From Promethearchaeota archaeon (lineage in GTDB: Archaea; Asgardarchaeota; Lokiarchaeia; Sigyniarchaeales; SOKP01), in contig JAHPZE010000004.1 of the NCBI GenBank assembly GCA_019058365.1, positions 186,001-250,000 on the forward strand: DNA of 64,000 nt. The letters run 5' to 3'. Within the stretch, counting starts at the first letter, position 1. Each line of letters starts with the position of its first letter. The notes under the pieces are model-generated. The model was given only the letters and a program-made list of their open reading frames with translations. It was not told where the DNA came from and made no database searches. The translations under genes and the position numbers were made by a program. Shown here piece by piece: positions 26,478 through 35,071 of this stretch.

Positions 26478-26880
26478 ATTTAATCACTTAATATAATATA
26501 TAAATTTGAATAATTAGTTAAACAATACATTTTTTATAAAAACCTACTCCCTAGTGATAAATTGTATTTGTTGAATTTTCCCGTTTTTAACTAATCTTTA
26601 GGTATAGCCTTATCTGTTGGGATTTCTATATAAGGGCATTGTATAAGGCAAGTTCTAGATCGCCCACAAGGTTCTTCAATAAACTTCACGAAAACCACTA
26701 TTATAATAAACTTCTATTATTTTTAGTAGTTTGAAATTAAAACGAAGAAAGATTTATTCTACTTAAATGTTAGAAAATGCAAACATAATATAATAAATAT
26801 TTCTACTTGACAATTACATTAAGCAAAACATTTTTAAAAATAGTAAATATTTAAATTCACTTTATATTCCAATATTAATC
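26478..26880. other. Intergenic, 403 bp, holds one possible very small gene
   Basis: Spacer between divergent genes (DUF3795-like on the minus strand, metallo-beta-lactamase gene on the plus strand). Its middle part (26591-26700) is clearly richer in G+C and encodes a short Cys-containing frame on the minus strand, listed separately. The rest is AT-rich and probably holds the two promoters. Confidence 0.5.
26591..26698 (-). CDS. Possible small Cys-rich protein, 35 aa
   Basis: A 35-codon frame starting with GTG at 26696-26698 and ending with TAG at 26591-26593. The C-terminal two thirds contain three cysteines in C-x5-C-x3-C spacing (PCGRSRTCLIQCPY) and then prolines and charged residues, a composition unlike random AT-rich translation. 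No Shine-Dalgarno is visible and the N-terminus is hydrophobic. It is on the same strand as, and upstream of, the DUF3795-like cysteine-rich gene. It may be a true small metal-binding protein, or the surviving end of a decayed gene. Confidence 0.3.
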   Translation of the reverse strand: MVFVKFIEEPCGRSRTCLIQCPYIEIPTDKAIPKD

Positions 26881-27801
26881 GTGATAGAAATGAGAAATAT
26901 CGTAGATAATGTTTATATAGTTAATCCATATGATCCTAATGGTTCAGGGTGCTGTGTTTACATGGTCGACACCAAAAGTGATGAAGGTTTAGTCTTGATT
27001 GATGCAGGAATGGAAATTGAATTACTACGGGTTATAGAGGAAGATGGATTTGATCTAAAAGATATTAAACACTGTCTTATAACACACGGGCATATAGACC
27101 ATTACGGTGTCTGTAATAAACTTAAAGAATTTAACAAAGATATCAAATTTTACGCGCATGACCTAGATGCTGAAGATAATGAGTTAAAGATAAGAGATCC
27201 TAGTACTGCTCAAATGTATGCAGATTATAAATATGAACCTATTAAAATTAATAGAATTATAAAAAATGATAACGAGATTTTGAAATTTGGGAATTATGAG
27301 TTTAAATGTATTCACATTCCTGGACACACTCCCGGATCTGTAGCATATCTTTTAGAAACAAGTGGTAAAAAGATTCTCTTTGGTGGAGATCTGCTGGGAA
27401 TAGCTATTAATTTTCAAGGAGGGAATTTAGACGCTTATCTCAAATCAATGCAAAAATTAATTGAGTTAAAAATCGATATATCGTGTGAAGGGCATGAAGA
27501 TCTTATAGAACCGGCAGAAAAAGTGTTGAAATTTATTAAAGGGTATATGGAGCTTAATAAAAATCTTAATACTGTTGTATTAGAAAACCCATCCGATACT
27601 AAAGCTTTATTTGAGTTGGCATTTATATCTTATGAGCTTGAGTTTTATGAAATGACATTAGATTTTTGTAATTACTTGTTAGAAATTCAACCTGAAAATG
27701 AAAAAGCTCAAAAACTACTTAAAGAAACCAAGAAACATAATCCTACAAAATTTGAATGGATAAAAAACTTCATAAACCGAGCTTCTGGATCAGTAAATTA
27801 A
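26881..27801 (+). CDS. Metallo-beta-lactamase-fold hydrolase with C-terminal helical-repeat region
   Basis: A 306-residue protein. The MBL domain (about 1-215) has the metal motif HGHIDHYGVC (HxHxDH), HIPGHTPGSVAY, FGGDLLG and CEGHED. The last 85 residues (FIKGYMELNKNLNTVVLENPSDTKALFELAFISYELEFYEMTLDFCNYLLEIQPENEKAQKLLKE) look like one to two TPR-type repeats, suggesting a protein partner. Start given as GTG at 26881; ATG at 26890 is possible. Substrate unknown. It converges with a small GTPase gene 3 bp away. Confidence 0.88.
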   Translation: MIEMRNIVDNVYIVNPYDPNGSGCCVYMVDTKSDEGLVLIDAGMEIELLRVIEEDGFDLKDIKHCLITHGHIDHYGVCNKLKEFNKDIKFYAHDLDAEDNELKIRDPSTAQMYADYKYEPIKINRIIKNDNEILKFGNYEFKCIHIPGHTPGSVAYLLETSGKKILFGGDLLGIAINFQGGNLDAYLKSMQKLIELKIDISCEGHEDLIEPAEKVLKFIKGYMELNKNLNTVVLENPSDTKALFELAFISYELEFYEMTLDFCNYLLEIQPENEKAQKLLKETKKHNPTKFEWIKNFINRASGSVN

Positions 27802-27804
27802 GAG

Positions 27805-28404
27805 TTAATTTATAGCTGAAACTAATCTATGTTTACAAAATTTCCTTAGTATCAATCTCAGTACATCTTCAAAACATTCAAGTATTCCCTCTCCACTAAC
27901 CGCAATCGTATATTTTGATTCCACGTTCTTAAATTTGTGAAAATCAATTTCTTTTAAGAAAACTCTAGGACTGAATTTCTCTGGTAAATCTTGTTTGTTA
28001 AATGCAATTATTATTGGAATATCATCAATAGAATCTCCAAAATATGACATAAGTTCATTCCAAGAAATAAGATTACGTTCATACACATCTTCTTGAGAAT
28101 CTAACACAAGAATGATTCCATCAACTGCTCGTAAGGTGATCGGTCTGGTAATCAAATAGAAATCCTGACCAGTTGTAGTATAAATATGAAGTTTCAATCT
28201 CCATTCTTCATTTTGAAATGCAACTGTTCCATAATCAAAAAATAAGGTTCTTTTTACTGTACTTTCGATACTCTGTAACGCTTCATCCTTACCAAAGTGA
28301 GAAAATAATGCTTTAATAGAAGTAGTTTTACCTGAATAAGCAGGTCCAAAATACACGATTTTTATACTGATTGTCTTGTCACAGTGATCAATAATCATGA
28401 ACAT
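27805..28404 (-). CDS. MglA/Arf-like small GTPase
   Basis: A 199-residue Ras-superfamily protein. P-loop GPAYSGKT at residues 20-27, switch II TTTGQ at 76-80, NKQD at 136-139, and VSGEG as the G5-like loop. The TTTGQ or TVPGQ switch II and the GPAxxGKT P-loop are typical of MglA and related archaeal/Asgard GTPases, not of classical Ras. There is no lipid-modification Cys at the C-terminus. ATG start. Possibly partnered with roadblock or longin proteins encoded elsewhere. Confidence 0.9.
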   Translation of the reverse strand: MFMIIDHCDKTISIKIVYFGPAYSGKTTSIKALFSHFGKDEALQSIESTVKRTLFFDYGTVAFQNEEWRLKLHIYTTTGQDFYLITRPITLRAVDGIILVLDSQEDVYERNLISWNELMSYFGDSIDDIPIIIAFNKQDLPEKFSPRVFLKEIDFHKFKNVESKYTIAVSGEGILECFEDVLRLILRKFCKHRLVSAIN

Positions 28405-28545
28405 ACTTCTAAAATTACATTTTTAAAAGCCAATTTTTTAAAGAGATTGTATAAATAAAAAAATAAAAAAGTCACTTGATAAAATCAAATATTTAGTTGA
28501 CTCTGTCAAGATTTAAATTAGTTAAATCATATTATAATATGAAGA

Positions 28546-29472
28546 ATGTTGAAAAAAAACCTTGATAGAATAGGAGGAATACGAAGCTTTAATCGTTTCT
28601 ACACTAATTTACTAGGACTTTTAGACAGCACCCTATTGAAGAGCAGTTATTCTTTAACTGAAGTGAGAATAATGTTCGAACTTAACCGTCTTTCAACATT
28701 AAGTGCGAGTGAACTTGCCAACCTACTTAATCTGGATCCTGCTTACCTTAGTCGAATATTAAGTAGTTTTGAACAGAAAAAATTAATTCAAAAAGAACAA
28801 TCAAGAGAGGATTTACGGAAGTATCTAATTTCGTTGACAAGTAAGGGAAAACAGGTGATTTCAGATCTTCAGGAAAAGGCAAATGGACAAATTAAAATAC
28901 TCCTTACCAATATAACCGATATAGATCAAATTCGACTCGTAACCGCGATGAAAACAATTGAAAATATATTAAAACATGAAAAAGAGAAATCACAATTTTA
29001 CAGTTTACGTTCTCATAAATCTGGTGACATTGGCTATATTATATATAGACATGGAGAGGTCTATGCTAATGAATATCAACTGGATGAAACTTTTGAAGCT
29101 TACGTGGCTAAATACATGGCTGAATTTATTGAAAACTATGATATCACTAAAGATCATCTTTGGATTGTAGAGAAGGGTACTGAAATAATTGGTTCAATTG
29201 CCATTGTGAATGTGGACGAAAAAGTAGCACAATTACGTTGGCTTCTTGTCGAACCTCATGAACGAAATAAAGGGGTTGGCAATAAATTGATACATGAAGC
29301 TCTTACTTTTTGTAAGAATCGGAGTTATCAGAAAGTTGTTTTAGGGACATTTAGTGACCTAATAATAGCTCGGAAGTTATATATAAAGAATGGATTTCGA
29401 CTAGTTGAATCTAAAAGTCATCATATTTGGGGACAAGATTTAACCGAAGAGCAATGGGAATTAATTTTGTAA
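28546..29472 (+). CDS. MarR-family regulator fused to GNAT acetyltransferase
   Basis: A 308-residue two-domain protein. The N-terminal 145 residues are a MarR-type winged helix (YSLTEVRIMFELNRLSTLSASELANLLNLDPAYLSRILSSFEQKKLI, then the wing QSREDLRKYLISLTSKGK). Residues about 155-305 are a GNAT fold with the acetyl-CoA loop VEPHERNKGVGNKLIHEAL and YIKNGFRLVESKSH. MarR-GNAT fusions occur in bacteria and archaea; targets and acetyl acceptor are unknown. The gene stands alone with an AT-rich promoter region. Confidence 0.92.
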   Translation: MLKKNLDRIGGIRSFNRFYTNLLGLLDSTLLKSSYSLTEVRIMFELNRLSTLSASELANLLNLDPAYLSRILSSFEQKKLIQKEQSREDLRKYLISLTSKGKQVISDLQEKANGQIKILLTNITDIDQIRLVTAMKTIENILKHEKEKSQFYSLRSHKSGDIGYIIYRHGEVYANEYQLDETFEAYVAKYMAEFIENYDITKDHLWIVEKGTEIIGSIAIVNVDEKVAQLRWLLVEPHERNKGVGNKLIHEALTFCKNRSYQKVVLGTFSDLIIARKLYIKNGFRLVESKSHHIWGQDLTEEQWELIL

Positions 29473-29527
29473 TGGGTAATAATTTGTTTATCCATCTTCA
29501 AAGAAAAATAAAAGACCTAATGAGATA

Positions 29528-29992
29528 TTAATTATCTAATAATTCAATGCCACAAAATTCACAAAATCTTTGGTTCTCGTAAAGAATAACCCTACCACAA
29601 TTATTACATTTACTTAATTCTTCTTTTGGGTGCATTTCTCTATAAAATTGTAATTTTAAATTATTCATTAACCTTGCAAGCATCATCAGATATTTCTTAT
29701 CCATACCTATGGGAGGAATTCCAATGTAACCTTTTTTCAAAAGAACATGTAATTCTGTACTGTTCTCTTTATCATGCAAATTAATTGAAATTTTAACGGG
29801 TAAAATTGAAGGCTCAGCACGAATACCCCTTGTATGAGCTTTTAGCCTAGAGCCATACATCCCCGTTATTATCTTGTTATTCATTTTTTTTATCTTTATT
29901 CGATGTTGGTTAACAAAATCCATAATTCTTTGATAAATTTCATTTTTAGGAAGATCTGTATTTATATTATCCTTCAATTCTAATTTTTTCAT
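29528..29992 (-). CDS. Zinc-ribbon protein, 154 aa, unknown
   Basis: A soluble 154-residue protein. The first 125 residues form an unrecognised alpha/beta domain (IYQRIMDFVNQHRIKIKKMNNKIITGMYGSRLKAHTRGI-type strands, SINLHDKENSTELHVLLKKGY). The C-terminus is a zinc ribbon, CNNCGRVILYENQRFCEFCGIELL (two CxxC knuckles). ATG preceded by AAGGAGTTTTTGAA. Convergent with the MarR-GNAT gene. Confidence 0.75.
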   Translation of the reverse strand: MKKLELKDNINTDLPKNEIYQRIMDFVNQHRIKIKKMNNKIITGMYGSRLKAHTRGIRAEPSILPVKISINLHDKENSTELHVLLKKGYIGIPPIGMDKKYLMMLARLMNNLKLQFYREMHPKEELSKCNNCGRVILYENQRFCEFCGIELLDN

Positions 29993-30235
29993 TTCAAAAA
30001 CTCCTTATTTGTCTTATATCTACATTAAATAAGAAGTATAAATTATTATTAATTAATTAAATGGAGTCCAGTTATTAATTAGAGCCTTTATTTCTATATA
30101 AATGAACTTAGGGATTAAATATAAACTAATATAATTTAAATATTAACAATCAAGGGTAGAGTATATATCATCTGTTATTTAGAACTTAAATATTCTAAAT
30201 AAAATACAAGCTGGAACCTATAGAAAAAGATTAAA

Positions 30236-31396
30236 ATGATTGAAGAAGCCCGAATTAAAAAAAATCTTAAAAAATTTGCTTTTCCTCGATTATCTGGAAC
30301 TAAATTTGAACTTGAAGCATTTAATAAAATAATAGAAGAAATTGAAAACCTTAATTTGCAATTTGAAGTCCAAGGTTTTACTTTCAGTTCGTTTTATTCG
30401 AGAATATATCCTAAAATCACATTTTTATCCGTTTCGCTAATATTATTACTCCTTTATTTGAATATATCTATGATTTACTCTACGATTATAATCCTCACAT
30501 TATTTGGAATTGTGATTACATCGATAATTTTTACAAGAAAACCAGAAAAAATTCAAATCATACCAAGATTCAATTCACAAAACCTTTTAGTAAAAATTAA
30601 ACCTTTATCAAATGAAATAAAGAATAAGGAAAGAATTGCATTGTTCATGAGTCATGTGGATTCTAAAGGACAAAGATTCAAGGTTGGATTTCGGATAAAA
30701 ATAGTTAAGTTTTGGATTGCTTCATCAATTATTCTAATATTCATTGTAATTCTTAAAAACTTGATAATTATAGGATTTGAGCTAATATTTTATATTATCG
30801 GGCTATTTCCTTTAATATTTAATATATTTTCTTCGATTTTGATGCTTCTTAACACTACAGACAACAGTTCTAATGGTGCAATTGATAATGCTTCTGGTAT
30901 AGCATGCAACTTAGAACTGGTAAACTATTATTGTATTCCTGAAAACAGATTACAAAACTATCATATATGGTTTCTTTTTACAGGAGCTGAGGAATGCGGA
31001 ACAATGGGTATTAGACATTTTTATAATAATTTAGAAAATTTCGATCCCAACAAATCGCTAATATTTAATTTTGAATCCATAGCTAAGTACGTGTTTCTAT
31101 GGCTTGGAGAAAATGAAGGAGATCATGCGAAAGATATTGATCATAAACTTTTGAATAACAAAAGAAATCTTCCCATTAGTCATTACCCTGCAGAAAGGGT
31201 TCTAGGTACTCATTCCGACGGAGGTTTTTTAGGAGATAGGGGTCTTCAAGGATTTGGAATTGGTGGCGTGGAATCATATGCTTATATGCATACTCCTAAT
31301 GATACAATTGACAAAATTAATGTAAAAATTTTAGAGAAATTATGTTTGGTTCTTACTGATTCTTTAAAAGAGCACGATGCCAATCTTAATGTTTAA
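30236..31396 (+). CDS. Membrane-bound M28-family peptidase
   Basis: A 386-residue zinc peptidase of the M28 (aminopeptidase/Q-cyclase) type. Metal-site residues are visible in FMSHVDSKGQ, GAIDNASGIACN, GAEECGTMG and MHTPNDT. Two pairs of hydrophobic segments (about 60-100 and 160-205) predict four membrane helices inserted before and inside the catalytic domain, so it is an integral membrane protein; the side of the catalytic domain is not clear. The end of the protein EHDANLNV lacks further domains. ATG start, alone. Confidence 0.88.
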   Translation: MIEEARIKKNLKKFAFPRLSGTKFELEAFNKIIEEIENLNLQFEVQGFTFSSFYSRIYPKITFLSVSLILLLLYLNISMIYSTIIILTLFGIVITSIIFTRKPEKIQIIPRFNSQNLLVKIKPLSNEIKNKERIALFMSHVDSKGQRFKVGFRIKIVKFWIASSIILIFIVILKNLIIIGFELIFYIIGLFPLIFNIFSSILMLLNTTDNSSNGAIDNASGIACNLELVNYYCIPENRLQNYHIWFLFTGAEECGTMGIRHFYNNLENFDPNKSLIFNFESIAKYVFLWLGENEGDHAKDIDHKLLNNKRNLPISHYPAERVLGTHSDGGFLGDRGLQGFGIGGVESYAYMHTPNDTIDKINVKILEKLCLVLTDSLKEHDANLNV

Positions 31397-31605
31397 ATTT
31401 AAACTGTTTGTTTATCAATTTTTATTGTATTAAGTATTAATTTAAGTTTATAAATTATTTAATCACTGTTGTTAAATTGAAGTAATATAAATTCTAAAAT
31501 ATCCTACTAACTATTTTAACATCCTAATAAGTAACTAAAAGAAATAAAATCGAAATTTACTTATTTATTTTTAAAAATATATAATAAAAATTATAATTAG
31601 ACTAA

Positions 31606-32055
31606 ATGTTATCGAAAGGTTTTGACTCAAAAGAATTAGAAGAGATAAAGTCAATTAAAATAGGTAAATGGGATATAATCTCTGAATATCATCGTATTGA
31701 CTGGCTCAAAGCTGGACATAATGAAGAAGAGGCAAAGATTCATGGTATTGTTATTGCTATTGTTGGATATCAAGCACGCTTAGGAAAAGAACCTCAAAAA
31801 TATAAATTAGAACAAAAAGGAAAGGAAAAGGGTGTATCTATAACCCATAGAAAGCAAGAGAAATGGATAACAACTAAGGAATTTAATAAAATTATTAATA
31901 AGATTGGTAATAAATATTATAAAAAAGTTTTTTCTCCCGCAATAGAAAATTTATATAATAAAGATTACTCTTATGATGAAGTAAAGAAAGCAGTTGAAAT
32001 CCCCTCAAAAATAGGAGCGAAAATAACTCTAGATAAATTTTTACCTTTTCTATAA
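31606..32055 (+). CDS. Unknown protein, 149 aa
   Basis: I do not recognise this family. A soluble, basic protein with about 30 lysines; segments such as IGKWDIISEYHRIDWLKAGHNEEEAKIHGIVIAIVGYQARLG suggest a helical core. The ATG at 31606 lies close behind an AT-rich promoter-like run, so the mRNA may be leaderless. Codon use is like the surrounding genes. No operon partner. Confidence 0.6.
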   Translation: MLSKGFDSKELEEIKSIKIGKWDIISEYHRIDWLKAGHNEEEAKIHGIVIAIVGYQARLGKEPQKYKLEQKGKEKGVSITHRKQEKWITTKEFNKIINKIGNKYYKKVFSPAIENLYNKDYSYDEVKKAVEIPSKIGAKITLDKFLPFL

Positions 32056-32216
32056 TTAGAAAAAAATTAGGAAATATATAATCATAAATATAATTAGCAT
32101 TAAAACTGCTTTCTTCCATGAATACAGAAAAATAAAAAAAGACTCTCCATATAAAATTATATGAATTAATCCCAAAAGTCTTGGGTGAATATATGTAAAA
32201 TATTTAGTGATAAAAA

Positions 32217-32558
32217 CTATAATAAATTCTTAATTTTTCGGGCTAATTCCTGAGCATCTGCTTCAGAACTCTCAAGAATCTTGAACATCTCCCCACGATT
32301 AACTATCATACCAGCATCAAGCAACTTCTGAAGTCCAATCACAGTGTTAATGCGCTCATTCTTCTGTAGATGAAAAATCACCATCCCCAATTGATTTTTG
32401 AGCTTCCCTTTCTCTGATTCTAACGCCAAACGCAATAATGCAGGACAGACCTCTTCTATCGTCTCACGATTTACCCTTTTCGCGTATTCATACATTTGTA
32501 CCCGTTGGTCATCTGTGAGCCCAACAACTTTCTCTTCTATTTTTGATAATGGTTCCAT
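32217..32558 (-). CDS. Small helical protein, 113 aa, unknown, atypical codon use
   Basis: A 113-residue, all-helical, charged protein (VVGLTDDQRVQMYEYAKRVNRETIEEV and ILESSEADAQELARKIKNLL). No family recognised. Six of seven arginine codons are CGN, and GCG, CTG/TTG-type codons are more frequent than in neighbours, which use AGA heavily. GGAAGTGAT precedes the ATG by several bases, a convincing ribosome-binding site. Divergent from the gene at 33151 across a 592-bp spacer; both share the atypical codon use, so they may have arrived together. Confidence 0.65.
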   Translation of the reverse strand: MEPLSKIEEKVVGLTDDQRVQMYEYAKRVNRETIEEVCPALLRLALESEKGKLKNQLGMVIFHLQKNERINTVIGLQKLLDAGMIVNRGEMFKILESSEADAQELARKIKNLL

Positions 32559-33150
32559 TTTTCGTTATCACTTCCTAACATTTTTGATTTTTTTATTTTT
32601 ATTTTTAATATTTTTTGACTAATCATTATACTATCACTCTCATATTTAAATGTTTTCAGTCATAATCCTCGATAAAAAGTGCGAAATCCGTCAGAATAAA
32701 ACATTTAGTATTTTTAAAATATACAAAATGACGAAAAAATGATCATATACTCTAGTGGGATCTTTTTGGGACGTTATGAATTTTTCATATTTTTTATCGA
32801 GAATATAAGAAACAATTTCGGAATGTGATTGACCGGAAAAAGTAAAATATATTGAACAAAGTAACCTTTCAGTCATTCAACGACAAAAAGATGATCAACA
32901 TTCGACATTCGTTCTTGATTCATTGATAAAATCAATCACAATCAACACTTTCCGTAACTAAAAACCAGCATTATAATGCAAAACATTTTTTTCATATCCT
33001 TAAAATTTGTGATTGTATTCATAAATTCTGATCGATTTGATGTAAAAGGTTGATCGTACTATCGCAACATTATGATCGAAAAGCGACACATTTATATATC
33101 GAAATTTATTATCAATAATTGTAAAACAAATAAATGATTGAGGGAACAAA
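32559..33150. other. Intergenic, 592 bp, divergent spacer, no gene recognised
   Basis: Long spacer between two divergent small genes. It contains several TGATCGA/TTGATCG-like words (near 33030, 33051 and 33073) and higher G+C than most spacers here. No open frame has convincing composition; a minus-strand frame around 32691-32876 starts without a ribosome-binding site and looks random. It likely carries the promoters of both small genes and possibly operator sites. No RNA gene recognised. Confidence 0.45.
33089..33100 (+). promoter_or_regulatory. Likely TATA box of the 89-aa gene
   Basis: CATTTATATATC contains a clean TTTATATA element about 52 bp before the ATG at 33151. A start about 25 bp downstream leaves a 25-30-nt leader that includes the GAGGG ribosome-binding site. 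Motif seen, function inferred. Confidence 0.45.
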
Positions 33151-33420
33151 ATGGGACATATAGAAAAAGAAGAAAAATTGGATGATATAATGGTCTATTA
33201 TAAAAACATTCGAGAAGCAATTGCTGGGTTGACTGATATAGTTGCGATTAATTTTAATAATAAGGATTTCTATCATCAAGCAGCGATGGATAATTTGAAA
33301 GCCTTACATGATAATGTGTTGGAAGTATTAAAAGCTTCTTTTACTCCTCGTGAGATTCGCATACGTTTACGAGAGCTCGAATTTGACGAGAAGGAAGCCG
33401 AGAAAGTGTTTCCTTTATAA
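33151..33420 (+). CDS. Small acidic helical protein, 89 aa, unknown, atypical codon use
   Basis: An 89-residue, helix-rich acidic protein (MGHIEKEEKLDDIMVYYKN, then PREIRIRLRELEFDEKEAEKVFPL). Family not recognised. GAGGGAACAAA before the ATG is a strong ribosome-binding site, and a TATA box lies upstream, so it is almost surely expressed. All five arginine codons are CGN, unlike most genes here. With the divergent 113-aa gene it may form a small imported unit. Confidence 0.65.
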   Translation: MGHIEKEEKLDDIMVYYKNIREAIAGLTDIVAINFNNKDFYHQAAMDNLKALHDNVLEVLKASFTPREIRIRLRELEFDEKEAEKVFPL

Positions 33421-33748
33421 TATTTATAGATTTTATTTTTAGTTTATCTTTTGAATTATGTTCTAGTTTTCCCTATCAATATTCATTATCACAACTTGGA
33501 CATTTCGACATAAAAGTTATTAAATAGTTCAAACATACAAAAATTCTTCTAGATTCCTATTATTTTTATTCCTTAGAGATTGCGTATAATTTTTCAAAGT
33601 CTCCCGATTATCTGAGTAATTTCTTTATTCCATGTAAATATTTATATACACAAAATTTTACTTTTACCATGAAATGAAAGTTTATAGCAATAAATTCAAA
33701 TTTTTTAACATTTCTAATCATTAAAGGTGATGATAAATTTCAGGTGAG
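33421..33748. other. Intergenic, 328 bp, nothing recognised
   Basis: AT-rich spacer on the same strand between two small genes. On the minus strand an 11-codon frame (33476-33511) reads like the first residues of a zinc-ribbon protein with CPSC, then stops; it is too short to call. The end carries AAAGGTGATGATAA, the probable ribosome-binding site of the next gene. Confidence 0.45.
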
Positions 33749-34195
33749 TTGACTCGAATTAGAAGAGAATATACTAAGTGGGATTTAGGGTTTGCAGTAT
33801 TTTCTATTACTCTTAGTATAATAGACTTCATTTTTATCATGGTAGGGATAATTTATAATGATTTATTATATCAAATTTTATCATACATTTTGACATTTGT
33901 GATTTCTTTGTTAGTTTATCTCTTTATTAAAGGAAAAATTTCTTTCAAGAAAAAAACCGAAGATTATTACACAACTTCTAAGAAAGAGATCTTCAATTTT
34001 TTAAAGATAAATGCTAAGAATTCGTATACTGCTAATGCGCTACTAAAGAATGTAAATGAAAAAATAAATCCCTCTTCTTTTAAAAGGTATATAAAGAAAA
34101 AATATGAATTGATTCTATCAGAATTGATTGCAGATCAACAAATTCAGTTAATTCAAAAGAATGGGCAAGATTATTATTCATTTCCAAGTGAATAA
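33749..34195 (+). CDS. Two-helix membrane protein with C-terminal winged-helix-like domain, 148 aa
   Basis: Residues about 10-70 hold two hydrophobic membrane helices (LGFAVFSITLSIIDFIFIMVG and ILSYILTFVISLLVYLFIKG). The C-terminal 75 residues (KKEIFNFLKINAKNSYTANALLKNVNEKI to DYYSFPSE) look like a cytoplasmic winged helix-turn-helix. The given start is TTG at 33749, but a GGTGAG directly abuts it, which is too close to be its ribosome-binding site. An in-frame ATT at 33737 lies 6 nt after GGTGA (33726-33730) and would add a natural N-terminus (MSGELTRI). Family not recognised; may be a membrane-bound regulator. Confidence 0.6.
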   Translation: MTRIRREYTKWDLGFAVFSITLSIIDFIFIMVGIIYNDLLYQILSYILTFVISLLVYLFIKGKISFKKKTEDYYTTSKKEIFNFLKINAKNSYTANALLKNVNEKINPSSFKRYIKKKYELILSELIADQQIQLIQKNGQDYYSFPSE

Positions 34196-34383
34196 TAATG
34201 AATTCTGCACTAATTAGAGTTTGAGGAGAATAAGGTTAAGTTAGTCTTCCTCTCTAATTTTACTAATTTTTATTTTTAATATTTTTCTTTTCGAAATGTA
34301 ACATTTTATAACTCAAAATAATAAATATCTTGATTAATTTCAATACTTAAGATTAAAAAATACCTTTTAAAAAAAGAAAATTT

Positions 34384-35064
34384 GTGAAAAAAATGGTTGT
34401 TATAACAACTAAAAAGCCTGTAGAGGAAGTTCTTAATGTCCTGAAAGATAATAATGCTAAAAAGTTGTTTATTGTAAGTTGTGGGGTTTGTTCAGCATTA
34501 TGTCAAACAGGTGGTGAACAAGGCTTAGAGGAATGGAAAGAAATCTTAGAGAAAGAAGGATATGAGATAGTTAATGGCATGGTTGTAGATGATGTCTGTG
34601 ATAATAGAGAAATGGCTAAAGTTGTACGCAAAAATGATGCGGATGTTCAAGAAGCTGATTCTATTGTCACCTTAAGTTGTGGACTTGGAGTTCAATCTAC
34701 AGTTCAGGTGCTTTCTAAGAAATATCCTGAAAAGCAAGTGTTTGTTACAAATAATACAGAATTTATGGGTATGACAGAGAGAATCGGCAGATTTTATATG
34801 CGATGTCGAGGATGTGGTGATTGTCTATTAAATGAAACAGGTGGTATTTGTCCCATTACCACATGTGCAAAATCGCTTATGAATGGACCATGTGGAGGAA
34901 TGGTTAAAGGCAAATGTGAGGTTGGTAATTACGAGAAAGATTGTGGCTGGGTATTAATTTATAATCGATTGAAAGAGATAGGGAGATTAGATTTATTTTC
35001 CAAATTGAGAGATCCCGTAGATTGGAGTGAATCTGGACACCAACGTGAAGTAGTATGGAGGTAG
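34384..35064 (+). CDS. metV: MetV-type protein, second copy
   Basis: A 226-residue paralog of the MetV protein at 23689-24387. It has SCGVCSALCQTGGEQGLEEW near the N-terminus, SLSCGLGVQSTVQVL-like TLSCGLGVQS, and the Cys-rich end RCRGCGDCLLNETGGICPITTCAKSLMNGPCGG with GKCEVGNYEKDCGWVLIYNRLK. In this copy the N-terminal cysteine pattern is CGVCSALC instead of CDGCCQPP. Followed 7 bp later by metF copy 2, with no hdr genes around it. GTG at 34384; an ATG 12 bp further is possible. Confidence 0.92.
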   Translation: MKKMVVITTKKPVEEVLNVLKDNNAKKLFIVSCGVCSALCQTGGEQGLEEWKEILEKEGYEIVNGMVVDDVCDNREMAKVVRKNDADVQEADSIVTLSCGLGVQSTVQVLSKKYPEKQVFVTNNTEFMGMTERIGRFYMRCRGCGDCLLNETGGICPITTCAKSLMNGPCGGMVKGKCEVGNYEKDCGWVLIYNRLKEIGRLDLFSKLRDPVDWSESGHQREVVWR

Positions 35065-35071
35065 AATCAAA

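Noticed and set aside
32691..32876. 61-codon minus-strand frame in the 592-bp spacer.
   Set aside because: No ribosome-binding site and no protein-like composition; lies in a probable promoter region.
33476..33511. 11-codon minus-strand frame reading MSKCPSCDNEY, like the start of a zinc-ribbon protein.
   Set aside because: Stops at once and nothing similar continues in other frames; too short to support as a gene or pseudogene.
33724..33750. GTGATGATAAATTTCAGG resembles the C box of a C/D box guide RNA.
   Set aside because: No D box or terminal stem at a proper distance; better explained as a ribosome-binding site.
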